Shown piece after piece: positions 62,580-64,000 of a DNA stretch of 64,000 nt; position 1 is the first letter of the stretch; each line of letters opens with the position of its first letter. The DNA is from Pseudomonas alcaligenes (GTDB lineage: Bacteria > Pseudomonadota > Gammaproteobacteria > Pseudomonadales > Pseudomonadaceae). Where the stretch lies: NCBI RefSeq assembly GCF_041729615.1, contig NZ_CP154874.1:1059001-1123000 (forward strand), given 5' to 3'. The position numbers and the translations under genes were made by a program. The notes beneath the pieces are model-generated. The model saw nothing but the letters and a program-made list of their open reading frames with translations. It searched no databases and was not told where the DNA came from.

Positions 62580-63131
62580 TTACTCGACGCTGCGCTGGTA
62601 GCGCGCCACTTCGACGAAGACGTCGGCGTTGGCCTGGTCGTCGAGGTAGCCGAACACCTGCTCCAGTGGGCTGGTCACCAGCACCGCCTCGCCTTCCGGG
62701 GTTTCCACCGGCTGGCCCTGCAGCACGCCGCCTTCCATCTCCTGGAGGATGCGCTCGACATCCAGGTTGTAGATCACCAGTTCGTTGCCGGCGGTCAGCT
62801 CGAAGCCGGCGATGGCAAAGTTGGCACCCAGGCGCTTGGGCAGGCCGGCGGAGATGTACCAGCGGCGGCCATGGTGGGCCACGGTGAAACCGTATTCCTC
62901 GGCCGCGCCATCCTCGGCGCTGTCGCTCCAGGCCTTGGCGCGATAGAGGTTGGAGCCGGCGCGGGCGATGGACAGGTACTGCCGCTCGCCCCACTCGTCC
63001 TTGCGCTCCCAGTCGCCGAGCAACGGCATCGGCGCCGCCTCGTTGGCCGGAATGGGGTCCTTGAAGGTCACCAGGCAACCGCTCAACAGCAGGCAACTCA
63101 GGGCGGCTAAGGCCACGCGCCAGGCTTTCAT
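62580..63131 (-). CDS. lipoprotein of unknown function, upstream of the QEGLA gene
   Basis: This 183 aa protein has a lipoprotein signal peptide with lipobox LSGC (Cys19 from the chosen start), then a beta-rich domain with PLLGDWERKDEWGERQYLSI, EEYGFTVAHHGRRWYISAGL and a C-terminal VFVEVARYQRSVE. The second of two adjacent ATGs was chosen because GGAG is 6 bases from it. It appears to form a two-gene operon with the DUF1704 protein. Function unknown. Confidence 0.85.
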   Translation of the reverse strand: MKAWRVALAALSCLLLSGCLVTFKDPIPANEAAPMPLLGDWERKDEWGERQYLSIARAGSNLYRAKAWSDSAEDGAAEEYGFTVAHHGRRWYISAGLPKRLGANFAIAGFELTAGNELVIYNLDVERILQEMEGGVLQGQPVETPEGEAVLVTSPLEQVFGYLDDQANADVFVEVARYQRSVE

Positions 63132-63170
63132 CATGCACTCCTTGTGAGGTTCGGTCGGCTGCCAGAAACG

Positions 63171-63193
63171 AAAAGCCCCGCCGGGGCGGGGCT
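63171..63193 (-). terminator. intrinsic terminator after the TetR gene
   Basis: AGCCCCGCC (63174-63182) and GGCGGGGCT (63185-63193) pair perfectly. Read on the minus strand the stem is followed by TTTTCG. It lies 5 bases after the TetR stop and precedes the lipoprotein gene. Confidence 0.8.
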
Positions 63194-63198
63194 GGGAC

Positions 63199-63912
63199 TC
63201 AAGACCCGATCAGCAGGTCCAGGAAGCGCTGCAATACGGCGCGCTGAGCCTCTAGATCGAAGTCTTCCACCCCATCGACGATGGCATGATATTCCATCCG
63301 CAAAATAAGCGTAGTCAACACCTGTGCATCCTCGAAGGGTGCGGTGGAGCCCATGGCCCTCACCGCGCGCTCGGCGAAGCGCATGCGCAGGCTCTGGTGG
63401 GCGAGGAACAGCGGGCGCAGTTCGGCATTGGTCAGCGCCTCCTGGCGAAAGGCCAGTTCCACCAGCAGCTCGTCGTCGTGCGCACGCATCTTGGCCTGCA
63501 CATGGGCGACGGCCAGGTCGATGACATGGGCGACCATCTCGCGGCGGGCAGCGGGATCATTCGCAATGGCCGCGGCGATGCGCCGGAAGTCCTCGTCCAC
63601 CCCGGCCCAGAGCGCCGCCAGGCTTGCCGAGCTGCGCTGCACGAACAGCGCGAAGCTGTCGGCGATCAGGTCCTGGATGTCCTTGAAATAGTAGGTGGTG
63701 GCCGACAGCGGCACCCCGGCCTCGGCGGCCACCGCGCGATGGCGTACCCCGCGCAGCCCCTCGCGCACGATGATGCGCAATGCCGCCTCGAGGATGCTCA
63801 GGCGGCGCTGCTCGCTGCCCTGGCGACTGGCCTTGCGGCCACGATACTGCACGGATTCGGCTAACTCGCCGGCCAAGCGGACCGGACACTGCGCGGCGGA
63901 GCTGGAGTTCAC
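63199..63912 (-). CDS. TetR-family transcriptional regulator
   Basis: This 237 aa protein has a TetR HTH domain after a 35-residue basic leader: LSILEAALRIIVREGLRGVR, then HRAVAAEAGVPLSATTYYF (about 55-75), and a helical ligand-binding domain with HVIDLAVAHVQAKMRAHDDE. The start is GTG (63910-63912), supported by GAGGAAGG 7 bases upstream. The target is unknown; the lipoprotein-QEGLA pair just downstream is a candidate. I recall a TetR gene at this place, next to lysS, in P. aeruginosa. Confidence 0.88.
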   Translation of the reverse strand: MNSSSAAQCPVRLAGELAESVQYRGRKASRQGSEQRRLSILEAALRIIVREGLRGVRHRAVAAEAGVPLSATTYYFKDIQDLIADSFALFVQRSSASLAALWAGVDEDFRRIAAAIANDPAARREMVAHVIDLAVAHVQAKMRAHDDELLVELAFRQEALTNAELRPLFLAHQSLRMRFAERAVRAMGSTAPFEDAQVLTTLILRMEYHAIVDGVEDFDLEAQRAVLQRFLDLLIGS

Positions 63913-63941
63913 TGCTGGACCTTCCTCGCACTGGCTGAAGA

Positions 63942-63983
63942 CAAAAAACAGGGGCCTGCCATGACGGCAGACCCCTGACTTTC
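63942..63983 (-). terminator. intrinsic terminator of a gene to the right of the window
   Basis: Read on the minus strand, AGGGGTCTGCC and GGCAGGCCCCT pair with one mismatch around a short loop, followed by GTTTTTTG. It would end a minus-strand gene beyond 64000, probably lysS by analogy with P. aeruginosa. It isolates the TetR gene from that transcript. Confidence 0.75.
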
Positions 63984-64000
63984 AAACAGCGAGATGGCCA

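Overview
The window is chromosomal DNA from a GC-rich gammaproteobacterium, almost certainly a Pseudomonas. Reasons: the gene order pyrG-tilS-accA-dnaE-rnhB-lpxBA-fabZ-lpxD-skp-bamA-rseP-dxr-cdsA-uppS-frr-pyrH-tsf-rpsB // map-glnD-dapC-dapD is the one I know from P. aeruginosa and relatives; the products have Pseudomonas lengths (GlnD 900, Ppc 878, MexL 212, MexJ 367 aa); and Pseudomonas-type genes (mexJKL, ndvB, DUF4197) are present. No phage, insertion sequence, CRISPR array, rRNA or tRNA gene was seen. I count 58 complete genes plus the 5' part of pyrG. No gap between genes exceeds about 275 bases.

Layout. (1) 1-21044, minus strand: an essential-gene supercluster. It covers CTP synthesis, tRNA-Ile lysidine, acetyl-CoA carboxylase alpha, replicative polymerase, RNase HII, lipid A (lpxB, lpxA, fabZ, lpxD), outer-membrane biogenesis (skp, bamA), the RseP protease, the isoprenoid/phospholipid precursor genes dxr, cdsA and uppS, then frr, pyrH, tsf and rpsB. 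Intrinsic terminators punctuate it at several points. (2) 21308-29166, plus strand: map, glnD, then the succinylase-branch lysine/DAP genes dapC and dapD (dapE lies at 35.4 kb), an ArsC/Spx-like protein, and the sulfur-transfer pair csdA-csdE. (3) 29163-31328, minus: a periplasmic solute-binding protein, a DUF1456 protein and tcdA, the usual partner of csdAE. (4) 31420-37685, plus: a YqhD-type dehydrogenase that has lost most of its metal ligands, the GH17-GT2 glucan synthase ndvB, dapE, rlmA and a small acidic protein. (5) 37794-42776, minus: a cold-shock protein and a four-gene Gld-type ABC exporter cluster. (6) 43051-46804, plus: plsB, a small cysteine-containing protein and a DUF4197 protein. 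(7) 46866-51776: the mexJK efflux operon with divergent mexL. (8) 51773-63912: rsmJ, an EF-hand protein behind a likely sigma-28 promoter, yecE with a small partner, tsaB, adk, ppc, a macro-domain protein, AIM24, a QEGLA/MATCAP-family putative metallopeptidase with a lipoprotein, and a TetR regulator.

Themes. Cell-envelope construction (lipid A, phospholipid, undecaprenyl carrier, BAM, glucan, RND efflux), lysine/DAP synthesis (dapC, dapD, dapE) and RNA modification (tilS, tcdA with csdAE, tsaB, rlmA, rsmJ) dominate.

The least ordinary signals are: four of six convergent gene pairs ending in a shared palindromic CTAG, with TAG stops almost confined to those pairs; the YqhD-like pseudoenzyme; the EF-hand protein with a flagellar-type promoter; a terminator-like hairpin in the plsB leader; and a 39-base dispersed repeat. 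I did not find a convincing wholly new multi-gene system.
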